Positions 7,446-15,212 of a stretch of DNA of 27,868 nucleotides are shown piece after piece (within the stretch, counting starts at the first letter, position 1; each line of letters begins with the position of its first letter). The notes under the pieces were generated by a model. The model was not told where the DNA came from. It worked only from the letters and a program-made list of their open reading frames with translations, and did no database searches. Both the position numbers and the translations under genes were made by a program. The stretch is from a virus, in the IMG/VR virus record IMGVR_UViG_3300037584_005199, positions 1-27,868 of that record; one strand, written 5' to 3'.

Positions 7446-8242
7446 TAGAAGGGTGTTTCATCCTCTACATCATCAGCCTCTATTTGAGGTGCTTGTGATG
7501 GGTTGGGTGCTTCTTGCTCCAATGCTTGGTGCTGTATCTGTGCTTTACCTTCTAACACAGCACTTTGGAAGGTAAGGGCTTCTTGAAACATATTGTTATC
7601 GGTTAGTTTGTCTAACTCATCAACTGCACCAACCTTTTCAATATCCCAACCAAACCAACTACCTTTGTCATTACGCTCTTCTATGGTAGTTAATTTAAAC
7701 TTTGTAGACATCATAGGTAGCCTTTTTGGTTTACCATCACCACCCTTAAAGGTTTGCTGACTTAACAAAGAGTTCCACCTTTTAGCTTTACGCAACTGCG
7801 TGCTTGTCATAGGTATAAGTGCTTTTGATGCTTGATCACCTTGCACTAACAACACAAAAAACTGTGACGTTTTGGTGAGTAAATTACCATTTGGTAACAC
7901 ATCTTCATTACGTTCGTTTGAAGTTGTAGTTTTAACAACAGGGTCTTCAGGTAAGTATGAACCCATATACCCACCACCTTGATCACGAGGTGTCCACTCA
8001 ACATACCGTGTATTATAGTGACAAGGTATTACTTCTATACCTTTTACACCATCGTATACTTCATGTGTGACACTATTATAAATCATGCCTGCTTCAGCCC
8101 CTTCAACATACGCACCATCACGTTTGTTGGTTTGTGGACTTGTGTTTGCAAGTATCCGCAAAAACGGTATTGCCATATCATCAGTAGAAGTTTCTTCAAA
8201 CCCCAAGCCTGATAGTTTTTCTAGTTCGCTTAATTTTGCCAT
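7445..8242 (-). CDS. putative phage single-stranded DNA-binding protein
   Basis: 265 aa. The C-terminus is a flexible, acidic tail ending in DDVEDETPF, very like the SSB C-terminal tip (acidic residues then Pro-Phe) that recruits replication partners. The body (residues 20-215) is rich in predicted beta segments (GIEVIPCHYNTRYVEW, SQFFVLLVQ, STKFKLTTIEE) and could be an OB-type fold. I base the assignment on the tail and the position between primase and upstream replication genes, not on a family match. A clear GGAGGG ribosome-binding site precedes the ATG. The stop codon overlaps the primase start (TAATG). An alternative is a recombination mediator or other acidic-tailed DNA protein. Confidence 0.62.
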   Translation of the reverse strand: MAKLSELEKLSGLGFEETSTDDMAIPFLRILANTSPQTNKRDGAYVEGAEAGMIYNSVTHEVYDGVKGIEVIPCHYNTRYVEWTPRDQGGGYMGSYLPEDPVVKTTTSNERNEDVLPNGNLLTKTSQFFVLLVQGDQASKALIPMTSTQLRKAKRWNSLLSQQTFKGGDGKPKRLPMMSTKFKLTTIEERNDKGSWFGWDIEKVGAVDELDKLTDNNMFQEALTFQSAVLEGKAQIQHQALEQEAPNPSQAPQIEADDVEDETPF

Positions 8243-8253
8243 ATTTTACCCTC

Positions 8254-8820
8254 CTATATTTTTTTAGTAACTTTGGCTCTACGTCCCTCGTAGATGTTTA
8301 ACAAATCAAAAGGTAGCTTAACTTCACCCTTTTGTATTTGCTCCTTAACAAAAGCCTTGAGTGATTGATATTCCACCCATGTTTTTGTAGAAGACTTATC
8401 AGCTAGACCTCTTGTTTTTAGGTCTGCCACTAATGCTGTTGCTTTGTTGTGTTCTTTACGGTCAAATACTATTTCCACCTTATTTTTTATTAGGTGATCA
8501 AAGTTATTATCTACCAACCAAGCAAATGCTTTTTCACGTTGCTCAAGATCGGTAGCTGATATACGTGCATCATAAAAATCAGTAATGGTAACAGAATACC
8601 CATCTTCAGTAGTAATTTCTTTTATTTGGTGTTCATCAGCTGATGTGGGTAACAACTCCTCAGATACTTCCCTGAGCCGTGCCTTTTTAACCTTTATTGC
8701 ACCTTCAAGTTCACGTATATCTTGTTCTAACTGCACTTGTTCCTTACACAGTTTGCTTATGGTGCTAACACCTTCCTCACTTACTGCCATAAGTTTATTT
8801 GCTATTTTTTCTAGTTCCAT
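8254..8820 (-). CDS. hypothetical protein with N-terminal coiled coil, 188 aa
   Basis: Not recognised. Residues 23-56 (KLCKEQVQLEQDIRELEGAI and on to EVSEEL) look like a heptad-repeat coiled coil, so it is probably oligomeric. The remainder is highly charged with mixed helix and strand; FAWLVDNNFDHLIKNKVEI may be a globular segment. It is the second gene of the replication operon, overlapping the stop of the 104-aa gene by one base and ending 11 bases before the SSB-like gene. Position suggests an accessory replication role, which remains inference. No membrane segment or known catalytic motif is visible. Confidence 0.75.
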   Translation of the reverse strand: MELEKIANKLMAVSEEGVSTISKLCKEQVQLEQDIRELEGAIKVKKARLREVSEELLPTSADEHQIKEITTEDGYSVTITDFYDARISATDLEQREKAFAWLVDNNFDHLIKNKVEIVFDRKEHNKATALVADLKTRGLADKSSTKTWVEYQSLKAFVKEQIQKGEVKLPFDLLNIYEGRRAKVTKKI

Positions 8821-9134
8821 TAATCTTCCTTTCCAAAATTTATATGTAATGGATAATACTTAGCTTCTAGCCTATCCCACTTCAATACCCTCACTTTGCC
8901 ACGATTTACTATTGAGGCATACGCTAGTGCAATACCAATAATAACTGGGTCACCAGACAATAATAAATAATCATCGTCATCATACTTTTGCAAACCTTTA
9001 GCTATACGACGAACAGTGGGTTGTGTGCTATAAGCTATTTGTTCTTTTGCTGGAACTAATACTTGTAAGTCACCAAACTGTATAGCATCAGTAAGGTCAC
9101 GACCACGTACTTCCTGTGTTATGTATACCGTCAA
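8820..9134 (-). CDS. hypothetical first gene of the replication operon, 104 aa, TTG start
   Basis: Not recognised by function. The middle (KYDDDDYLLLSGDPVIIGIA) and end (KVRVLKWDRLEAKYYPLHIN) look like a compact alpha/beta fold, and I recall similar small proteins in marine phages. The start appears to be TTG at 9132-9134: it is preceded at good spacing by GGGAGA, and no ATG or GTG with a better site lies nearby. A TTG start on the leading gene of the operon may keep its dose low. The stop overlaps the next start (TAATG). A candidate promoter lies about 43 bases upstream. Confidence 0.75.
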   Translation of the reverse strand: MTVYITQEVRGRDLTDAIQFGDLQVLVPAKEQIAYSTQPTVRRIAKGLQKYDDDDYLLLSGDPVIIGIALAYASIVNRGKVRVLKWDRLEAKYYPLHINFGKED

Positions 9135-9171
9135 CGCTTTCTCCCGTTACTACTTTCTACAGCTAGCCTAC

Positions 9172-9188
9172 ACTTTTATATATAGGGG
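9172..9188 (-). promoter_or_regulatory. candidate leftward early promoter box
   Basis: The minus strand reads CCCCTATATATAAAAGT. It contains the element shared with 4358-4369 (CCCCT[A/G]TATATA), and its 14-base inner part CTATATATAAAAGT is 13/14 identical to the plus-strand box at 9330-9343. It would serve as a -10-like region for the replication operon. No good -35 match is visible, so phage-specific or extended -10 recognition is possible. Confidence 0.42.
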
Positions 9189-9219
9189 TAAAAGTAAAAT
9201 GTAATCATTGTGAGAAAAA

Positions 9220-9258
9220 AGATATTACAATATACAATATCTGACTATCTCAATATCT
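9220..9258. repeat. three AATATCT motifs at exact 16-bp spacing (operator- or iteron-like)
   Basis: AATATCT occurs inverted at 9220-9226 and direct at 9236-9242 and 9252-9258, with starts exactly 16 bases apart. The two direct copies extend to CAATATCT (from 9235 and 9251). The first two copies form the inverted repeat GATATT..AATATC (9221-9226 / 9236-9241). Position between two divergent promoters suggests a regulator binding site or iteron set. Confidence 0.4.
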
Positions 9259-9329
9259 TCCCAAGTTTTCGCCCCCACGCGAGCGACAGTTATAGAATAA
9301 AAAACTATGTGCTGATTTATTTTGGTGTG

Positions 9330-9343
9330 CTATTTATAAAAGT
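9330..9343 (+). promoter_or_regulatory. candidate rightward promoter box before SNF2-like gene
   Basis: CTATTTATAAAAGT on the plus strand, 13/14 identical to the minus-strand box at 9172-9185. The TATAAA is only 11 bases from the ATG at 9352, so a transcript starting from it would have almost no leader. That distance argues for either a leaderless-type start or a different promoter further upstream. Confidence 0.35.
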
Positions 9344-9351
9344 AGAAAGTT

Positions 9352-10788
9352 ATGCGTTATAAATTTAAATTACAGCCCTACGAGCATCAGCTTGATGCTT
9401 TGCGTGCCTCTTGGAACAAGCAAGAATATGCTTGGTTCATGGATATGGGTACAGGCAAATCAAAAGTATTGATAGATAATTTCTGTGTTCTGTATGACAG
9501 AGGCAAAATATCTGGTGTTTTAATTATCGCACCAAAAGGTGTGTATAGAAACTGGGAACAAGGCGAGTTGCCCACACATATACCTGAACATGTTGATCAT
9601 GAAACAGTATTGTGGCGACCCAACCAAACTCAAGCACAAATACAAAAGCAAGATGCTTTGTTTGTACCTACCGAAACACTTAAAATATTTATTATGAACG
9701 TAGAAGCGTTTAGCACACGTAAAGGTTTAGATATAGCTACACGTTTTGTAAATGCCCATACCTGTATGATGGCTATAGACGAAAGCACCACTATTAAATC
9801 TAAAGATGCTAAACGTACAAAGAATATTGTAAAGCTCGGTAAGCAGGCACGTTACAAAAGAATATTAACTGGTTCACCTGTAACTAAATCACCTATGGAT
9901 TTGTATACACAATGTGAGTTTCTTGATCCTTGGTTATTGGGTCATGGTAGTTACTACACGTACCAAAATGAATATGCAATCATACAACGCAGAAATATGG
10001 GAGCACATTCGTTTAACCACATTGTTGGGTATAGAAACTTAGATAAATTAAACACACAGCTAGAAAAGTTTAGTTTCCGTGTACGTAAAGAAGATTGTTT
10101 AGATTTGCCTGACAAAGTATATATAAAACGTTCTGTAGAGTTGTATCCAGAACAACGCAAAATGTATGAAGAACTAAAGCAGTATGCTCTTGCTGTGCTA
10201 GAAGATGATAGTGTTACGGCAACAACTGTTTTGACACAACTCTTACGATTACAGCAAGTTTGTTCTGGACACGTAAAAACAGATGAAGGTGAACTGCACA
10301 CATTCAAATCAGCTAAATTACCAGAGTTGCTTGATGTATTAGCTGAAACCAACAGTAAGGTAATTATCTGGGCTAACTTTACACACGATATAGTAACTAT
10401 ACGGTCAGCATTACAAGAAGTGTATGGTGAAGGTTCGGTGGTAACGTATTATGGTGAAACACCAAGCGAACAACGGCAAGAGGTAGTGCGTCAGTTTCAA
10501 GACCCTAAATCATCTGTAAAATATTTTGTGGGACAGCCACGCACAGGGGGGTATGGTCTTACTCTTACAGAAGCAAAAACCGTTATTTATTACAGTAATA
10601 ACTTTGATTTAGCCATACGCCTGCAAAGTGAAGACAGAGCACATCGTATAGGACAAACCAGTAAAGTAACGTATGTAGACATTGTTGCTGAAAACACAGT
10701 AGATGATAGAATACTAAAAGCACTACGTAGTAAGATAGATATTGCTAGTCAAATACTGGCTGAAGATTATAAGAGCTGGATCATTTAA
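9352..10788 (+). CDS. SNF2-like superfamily 2 helicase/ATPase
   Basis: 478 aa. Walker A is MGTGKSK (32-38), motif Ia APKGVYRNWEQ (60-70), Walker B IDEST (142-146; a DEST variant of DEAD/DEAH), motif III TGSPVTKSP (173-181), and the C-terminal RecA lobe carries GGYGLTLTEA (motif V) and EDRAHRIGQ (427-435, motif VI), the last diagnostic of SNF2 proteins. Such compact SNF2 proteins occur in many phages and presumably move along or remodel protein-bound DNA during replication, recombination or transcription. It is the only plus-strand gene here, divergent from the replication operon and convergent with the 180-aa gene, whose stop codon it overruns by eight bases. The ribosome-binding site before ATG is weak (AGAAAG). 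Confidence 0.93.
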   Translation: MRYKFKLQPYEHQLDALRASWNKQEYAWFMDMGTGKSKVLIDNFCVLYDRGKISGVLIIAPKGVYRNWEQGELPTHIPEHVDHETVLWRPNQTQAQIQKQDALFVPTETLKIFIMNVEAFSTRKGLDIATRFVNAHTCMMAIDESTTIKSKDAKRTKNIVKLGKQARYKRILTGSPVTKSPMDLYTQCEFLDPWLLGHGSYYTYQNEYAIIQRRNMGAHSFNHIVGYRNLDKLNTQLEKFSFRVRKEDCLDLPDKVYIKRSVELYPEQRKMYEELKQYALAVLEDDSVTATTVLTQLLRLQQVCSGHVKTDEGELHTFKSAKLPELLDVLAETNSKVIIWANFTHDIVTIRSALQEVYGEGSVVTYYGETPSEQRQEVVRQFQDPKSSVKYFVGQPRTGGYGLTLTEAKTVIYYSNNFDLAIRLQSEDRAHRIGQTSKVTYVDIVAENTVDDRILKALRSKIDIASQILAEDYKSWII

Positions 10789-11323
10789 ACTTTTTGTTTA
10801 AGGAATCTACCACACTATCAATGTTTGGTTCTGTTCCTCCTGGTTCATATTTACAGCGATATTCCATAGGACAATGCCCCTCAACCACGAGAGAGTAGGT
10901 ATCATTAGCTCCTTTGTACAAACATACCTCTTGCCCATTTTTTGCTTTCTTACGTTTATATCTTCGGCAGGTAATATATTTAGGGTCTTCACGCATACCT
11001 TTACGTATTTCTTGTTCCCATGTCCAATCACTAAATTTTTTGAAAAAGCAAGTAAAACATTGTTTTATATTGTCTGATTGTGCAATGAGTATAACACGAT
11101 CCTCTTTATCTTTATGCACACATACCCATTCGTATGTTTCTTGACCGCCCTCTTTACGTAAGGGTTCAGTTTGATAACATTCGGGTTCTTGTTCTTTACC
11201 AGTTGCCTCTGTCGAATTGGACAAGACCGTAAACGAAAGCCAAGAGAACACCACCACCAATGATAAGAACACCGATAAGAGCGATGACACCGATAATTTT
11301 TTCTTGAAGTTTTTGCCTGTCAT
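10781..11323 (-). CDS. secreted or membrane-anchored cysteine-rich protein, 180 aa, near lysis genes
   Basis: Not assigned to a family. It has a positively charged N-terminus (KNFKKK) followed by a hydrophobic stretch at about residues 10-35, a signal peptide or membrane anchor without a lipobox. The rest is polar with eight cysteines (49, 68, 89, 92, 119, 134, 151, 157), suggesting disulfides in the periplasm or zinc binding if cytoplasmic. It begins inside the upstream 164-aa gene, overlapping it by 128 bases in another frame. A weak AAGAAA is the only ribosome-binding site. Location just after lysozyme suggests a role in lysis or the envelope, but this is position-based. The well-formed, non-repetitive sequence outside the overlap supports a real gene. 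Confidence 0.7.
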   Translation of the reverse strand: MTGKNFKKKLSVSSLLSVFLSLVVVFSWLSFTVLSNSTEATGKEQEPECYQTEPLRKEGGQETYEWVCVHKDKEDRVILIAQSDNIKQCFTCFFKKFSDWTWEQEIRKGMREDPKYITCRRYKRKKAKNGQEVCLYKGANDTYSLVVEGHCPMEYRCKYEPGGTEPNIDSVVDSLNKKFK

Positions 11324-11690
11324 ATATTTCTTTTTGTCTTTGTTTTCTTATTTGCCCTTCCATACGTAATAACTCATCCCATGATGCAGTACCATATTTA
11401 AATTTTATGAACTGTTGTAATTCATAGCGTTGTTCTTCCAATTTTTTCTTAGCCGTAAACGCTTGGATAGCATCTTGTTCTATATTGCTCGTACCTTTCA
11501 TAAACTTACGCACAAACGACGGATTTTTAGCCGACTTCGCGGCATTATCAATATCACTAGCCGCTCCCATCCAACGAGATATATCGTTAGCCATCGACTC
11601 TAAATCACGTCCTGTGGCAAAAGCCTGTTTGAGAGTGTTGAAAGCCGCCGTCGCCGTACTGACAGCGGCTGATATTGTTAGTGGATCCAT
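11196..11690 (-). CDS. C-terminally membrane-anchored protein, 164 aa, lysis-region
   Basis: Residues 1-120 are mostly helical and charged (TAAFNTLKQAFATGRDLESM, AKKKLEEQRYELQQFIKF), with a likely coiled coil at about 80-130. Residues 132-156 form one strongly hydrophobic membrane span (IIGVIALIGVLIIGGGVLLAF), followed by a short tail. I recall similar proteins next to lysozyme genes in marine phages, without known function. One span and a long cytoplasmic-looking coil do not match a classical holin, though a pinholin-like or spanin-like role cannot be excluded. It starts two bases after the lysozyme stop. The membrane span is encoded by the same DNA as the signal segment of the 180-aa gene. 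Confidence 0.75.
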   Translation of the reverse strand: MDPLTISAAVSTATAAFNTLKQAFATGRDLESMANDISRWMGAASDIDNAAKSAKNPSFVRKFMKGTSNIEQDAIQAFTAKKKLEEQRYELQQFIKFKYGTASWDELLRMEGQIRKQRQKEIYDRQKLQEKIIGVIALIGVLIIGGGVLLAFVYGLVQFDRGNW

Positions 11691-11691
11691 C

Positions 11692-12132
11692 TCATAGAGC
11701 TTTCATTCTTTCTATAAGTCTGTTGGCTCTATTTGGTACTTGCCTTGCCCAGAGGCTATCTTTCATTTGGACAGCGGCTTCATTCCAATCTCTGTTTGTA
11801 ATAGCAGATCGCATTTTACGAAACTTTTTTAATCGGCTGTAGCCCATGTTAAACATCATATTGGCAAGTATTCTCTGACAATCCTCAGGTAAATCATCAA
11901 GATCTTTAAACAACCTTTTGCAGTCATCAATCACATCTTCAATATCTTCCCTAAATATAGCAGACACTCGTTCTGCACTGATTGCTGTGCCGACTGGCTT
12001 GCCATGTTCTTCATCATCAGGTGTAATTAAGTGACCAATACCAAAGGTAGGATACCCCAAGTGGTCTTTATATATTTTGTTTACACAGCCTTCATCGGCT
12101 TCTACTTCTTTTCTTAATAATTCCATATCCAT
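11692..12132 (-). CDS. T4-type lysozyme / endolysin (GH24 muramidase)
   Basis: 146 aa, near the length of compact GH24 endolysins. The catalytic layout of T4 lysozyme (Glu-Asp-Thr) is readable: E14 in EADEG, D23 in IYKDHLGYPT, T29 in TFGIGH. A C-terminal NRANRLIERMKAL helix follows, as in the family. It cleaves the MurNAc-GlcNAc bond of peptidoglycan. No signal peptide or SAR segment is seen, so export would need a holin. The start overlaps the stop of the 1026-aa gene by one base (TAATG). It could be a free endolysin for lysis or, given its coupling to large virion genes, also be used during entry; lysis is more likely. Confidence 0.92.
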   Translation of the reverse strand: MDMELLRKEVEADEGCVNKIYKDHLGYPTFGIGHLITPDDEEHGKPVGTAISAERVSAIFREDIEDVIDDCKRLFKDLDDLPEDCQRILANMMFNMGYSRLKKFRKMRSAITNRDWNEAAVQMKDSLWARQVPNRANRLIERMKAL

Positions 12133-15100
12133 TATCCAATACTCCCTATGCCTTGTGTTAATCGTCGGTTCGCTATGGCTTCCCCAATCGGATCGTTGGC
12201 AAACAAAGATGCAAAATTTGTAATTCCTTTTCCCGTTTGCTGTGCAGGAGGGGGTACTGTTGTTCTGTCAAAAGGCAATGTTGCCTGTGAAACTTGGTTA
12301 ATCGGCGGTTGTTGCGTTGTAACTACCTCAGTGTCATCTGCCTGTGGTTGCTCTACTTGTGTTTGTGAAATATCTTCCTGTAAGTCAAAAGTTGCATCAT
12401 TGTTTGGCTTCATATTATCCAAACCTTTTATTACTTCTTGTATAATGGTTGTTGCCACCTGTATTTTCCTAGCACCTTTTGTATTCGCATACTGCTTGAG
12501 TTGTTGCACGGAAGGCGTGCTAGACAATATTCGAGACATGAGGTTGTTAGTAAATAAGGTTTGATAAGCACCTAATGCACCAGTATAATCAAGAATATTA
12601 ATTAAACCAGATCGCACTGAACCTGCCTGCATCAACCCACCAACATCCCCTTTTATGCCCATAAAGTCAGAGTAAAATTTAATATTTGTAACGTCTTTTA
12701 TATATTTTTCATTTGCTATTAATTTTCCATCAGGTTTGATTGTTCCAAATAATGCTCGTAACCCTACATAATCACCCGATGGAGTATCACTTAAGGCTAG
12801 TTTGAGTTGATCAAGCTCCGCTGATAATTTTTTTGGATCAATAAGATCACCACCTATTGCTTCCTCATCAATGCCTTTTGACTTTGCCAATATCGTTTTA
12901 AATAAAGCCGCTCGTAATTCTTTACCTGCTTTGCCATCAACACCGCCACCTGTCTGTATAAAATCTTGTATAGCTAAATCGTTGGTATTAGTTTTAAATT
13001 GATCTTGTACAACCTGTAACGCTCTAGCTCCTTGCGAGGTTTTTGCATTTAAAGCGAGTTTAAAAGGGCTACTATTTAATTGTTCAGCAGATAAAATAAA
13101 ATTATCCAGCTGTTGTCTAAATTGTGGGTTAGGGAAAAAAGTTTCCAGTAAACCTCTTTCTTTTAAATTAGTTATTTTTTCTATTGACCCCACAGGATCG
13201 CTTACAATGTCGTTGATAGCGAGCTCCCTAAATGTTGACGTCATATCCGTTTTTAATTTATTAGCTCTTTTGCCTGTACCGTGTTTTGCTATCACATTCA
13301 TAAATAATTCATATTGTTCTTTGTTGAAATTACCATTAAGAACACCACGAGCAAAAGTTTGCGGAGTATACGTTTTAGATTTAAATAATTTACTCAATCC
13401 CGCTATGTCAGAAACTGCTTTGCGTTGTGAATATAATTCACCTGCTTGTTGATAAAATTTCAGGAAGTTTTTACCACCTGTCACTTGTCCATTCTTGACA
13501 CCATTTATAATAAAATCATCAAAAGCCTCTAACATTTTTACAGCTTTATTTCTATTGATTACGCTTAATGTATCGTCATAAGCTAATTCTGCTACTTGAT
13601 CACGTAAGGCTTTTATTTGACCAAAAGAACTCTGTGTTTCTTTAGCCCCCACAGAAACAGCTTTAACTTGAGGACTTAAATCATTAATTTTGTCAAGAAC
13701 TTGTAGCAATCTATTGTCTATATCAGCAATTTTCATAAAACTGCCATCAGCTTTTTTAGACATGGCAGGTGTTTTCAATCCTGCAGAAATACTTTGTAAA
13801 GAGCTAATATCAAAAGTTATTTTTTGAGCATCAGAAGCATCGAAAGCCTTGCCATACACATCATCTATATATTTTGTTAACGCTTTATTTGCTAATTCAG
13901 ATCGCTTGACTAAATCATCTGCTGATTTTGCTAAACTTGCTGTGCCTCCTATAAAGTCCGTACCCTCTTTAAGAAACAAATCTGAGTAGCCCTTAAACAA
14001 GTCATCCTTCATACCCCTGTACGATAAATCTAAGAAGTTAGAAATTTCATTAGAGCTGAAAGAACTAAAGTCTCCTCCGTCTCCAGCTTTTTTTACCATA
14101 AGATCATATAATTTAGTTTTTTGTTTGCTCAAGTTTTGGGGTAATCTTCTACTGGTAGCAGAAATTTGTGTCCCCATACCACGAACCAAAATACTATCAC
14201 TAATTTGTGCGATATTTAACAATGGTAAATCAATGCCATACTCCTTGCGAAGCTCTTCTACTCCCTCAGCGGCTTTCCATGCGTTACCCTGTGGTCTAGT
14301 AAAGCCTAGTGTCAACCACCAACTTTCTCCGCGATCACCCATGCCTGTAATTTTTGAAGCTGTGCGTTTCATGGTGTTGATAAGACCTGGAGCAAATTTA
14401 GTTATGGCTCCTTCTACTAAACCCCAAGTTGCTCTTTCACCATCAAATAACTTACCTTTAAATTCCTCTTGATCAAGCCCCGATCCCGCAATCAAATCAT
14501 CTATGTAATCACCGATATAATATCCTGCCGCTGTTCCAATTAGAGGCGTTAAAAAAATAGTTCCTAAAATAGACCCTGCTGTTCCAGCCGTTGCAAAAGA
14601 ACCTGTAGCTTTGCCTAAATCACCTAAACTTAAAACTTCATTGCTAACTCTATATTTTTTGCCTCCTGGACTGGTTTCGTATAGTTCTATAATATCATTA
14701 CCACTTTTGACGTTAAATAAATTGCCTTCGGGAAAAATTTTCTTAAAGTAGGCTTGTCTCATAGGACCTTTGGTGCGACGCATAAGCCCATCAACCTGAC
14801 CAAAGGTTAGTGGACCTTCAACATTTGTTCCTGCATAGTTTGGGAATCTTTCCTTCAGCAAGTCTTCGATGCGTTGGTTCTCTGTTTCTACTTGTTGTTT
14901 GCGAGCTTTGAATAACTCTGGGTCTAACGTTCCAGCTAATGTGGGCTCTACAGATTTCTCAAAGGTATTTACAAACGGTGTGCCTTCTATTAAGTTTTGT
15001 GTATCAAGCTGTTTCCGCTCCATTTGATCTTTCAAAACTGCTTTTGAAATTTCTTTGTTTTGTGGTTTTATAAATTCTTGTAATTGTGCTTCTTCTAATC

Positions 15101-15212
15101 GTGTTCCTCCAGGAGAAACTTTTACACCAAAATCTTCTATCTCCTTAAATTCTTTTTCATCGATTAGTGGAGTACCAAAATCTTCTAATATAATCAATCC
15201 ATCTTCGCTCAT
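12132..15212 (-). CDS. large putative internal virion / ejection protein, 1026 aa
   Basis: Not matched to a named family. It is long and mostly helical, with a Gly/Ala-rich hydrophobic segment at about residues 201-236 (ATGSFATAGTAGSILGTIF and following) that could insert in a membrane. The C-terminus is a Gln/Pro/Thr-rich linker (around 950-1000). Size, lack of enzyme motifs, and position between another giant protein and the lysozyme are like those of internal virion proteins that podoviruses eject into the cell. The start overlaps the previous gene by four bases (ATGA); no strong ribosome-binding site is visible, so coupled translation is likely. Confidence 0.62.
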   Translation of the reverse strand: MSEDGLIILEDFGTPLIDEKEFKEIEDFGVKVSPGGTRLEEAQLQEFIKPQNKEISKAVLKDQMERKQLDTQNLIEGTPFVNTFEKSVEPTLAGTLDPELFKARKQQVETENQRIEDLLKERFPNYAGTNVEGPLTFGQVDGLMRRTKGPMRQAYFKKIFPEGNLFNVKSGNDIIELYETSPGGKKYRVSNEVLSLGDLGKATGSFATAGTAGSILGTIFLTPLIGTAAGYYIGDYIDDLIAGSGLDQEEFKGKLFDGERATWGLVEGAITKFAPGLINTMKRTASKITGMGDRGESWWLTLGFTRPQGNAWKAAEGVEELRKEYGIDLPLLNIAQISDSILVRGMGTQISATSRRLPQNLSKQKTKLYDLMVKKAGDGGDFSSFSSNEISNFLDLSYRGMKDDLFKGYSDLFLKEGTDFIGGTASLAKSADDLVKRSELANKALTKYIDDVYGKAFDASDAQKITFDISSLQSISAGLKTPAMSKKADGSFMKIADIDNRLLQVLDKINDLSPQVKAVSVGAKETQSSFGQIKALRDQVAELAYDDTLSVINRNKAVKMLEAFDDFIINGVKNGQVTGGKNFLKFYQQAGELYSQRKAVSDIAGLSKLFKSKTYTPQTFARGVLNGNFNKEQYELFMNVIAKHGTGKRANKLKTDMTSTFRELAINDIVSDPVGSIEKITNLKERGLLETFFPNPQFRQQLDNFILSAEQLNSSPFKLALNAKTSQGARALQVVQDQFKTNTNDLAIQDFIQTGGGVDGKAGKELRAALFKTILAKSKGIDEEAIGGDLIDPKKLSAELDQLKLALSDTPSGDYVGLRALFGTIKPDGKLIANEKYIKDVTNIKFYSDFMGIKGDVGGLMQAGSVRSGLINILDYTGALGAYQTLFTNNLMSRILSSTPSVQQLKQYANTKGARKIQVATTIIQEVIKGLDNMKPNNDATFDLQEDISQTQVEQPQADDTEVVTTQQPPINQVSQATLPFDRTTVPPPAQQTGKGITNFASLFANDPIGEAIANRRLTQGIGSIG

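Larger units (their letters stand above)
9135..9351. promoter_or_regulatory. divergent control region between replication operon and SNF2-like helicase
   Basis: This 217-bp AT-rich gap is the longest gene-free stretch in the window and the only point where transcription diverges. It contains mirrored TATA-like boxes facing each gene, three copies of a 7-base motif at exact 16-base steps (9220-9258), and a small GC-rich patch around 9269-9286 with TCGC/GCGA repeats. It is the natural place for early promoters and an operator, and could hold a replication origin, though nothing proves that. Confidence 0.6.

Noticed and set aside
9954-10352. Minus-strand open frame of 132 codons inside the SNF2-like gene
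   Set aside because: It is Ser/Cys-rich shadow sequence opposite an unmistakable helicase.
10785-10801. TTAAAC / GTTTAA inverted repeat at the convergent gene ends as a terminator
   Set aside because: The stem is six mostly A/T pairs over a T5 loop and is too weak to call; termination between the convergent genes remains unlocated.
11196-11690. 164-aa protein as a classical holin
   Set aside because: It has a single C-terminal span and a long charged helical domain, unlike holin classes; the role is left open.
12148-12564. Plus-strand open frame of 138 codons
   Set aside because: It is antisense to the Gln/Thr-rich end of the 1026-aa gene, with cysteine-rich composition typical of such shadows.
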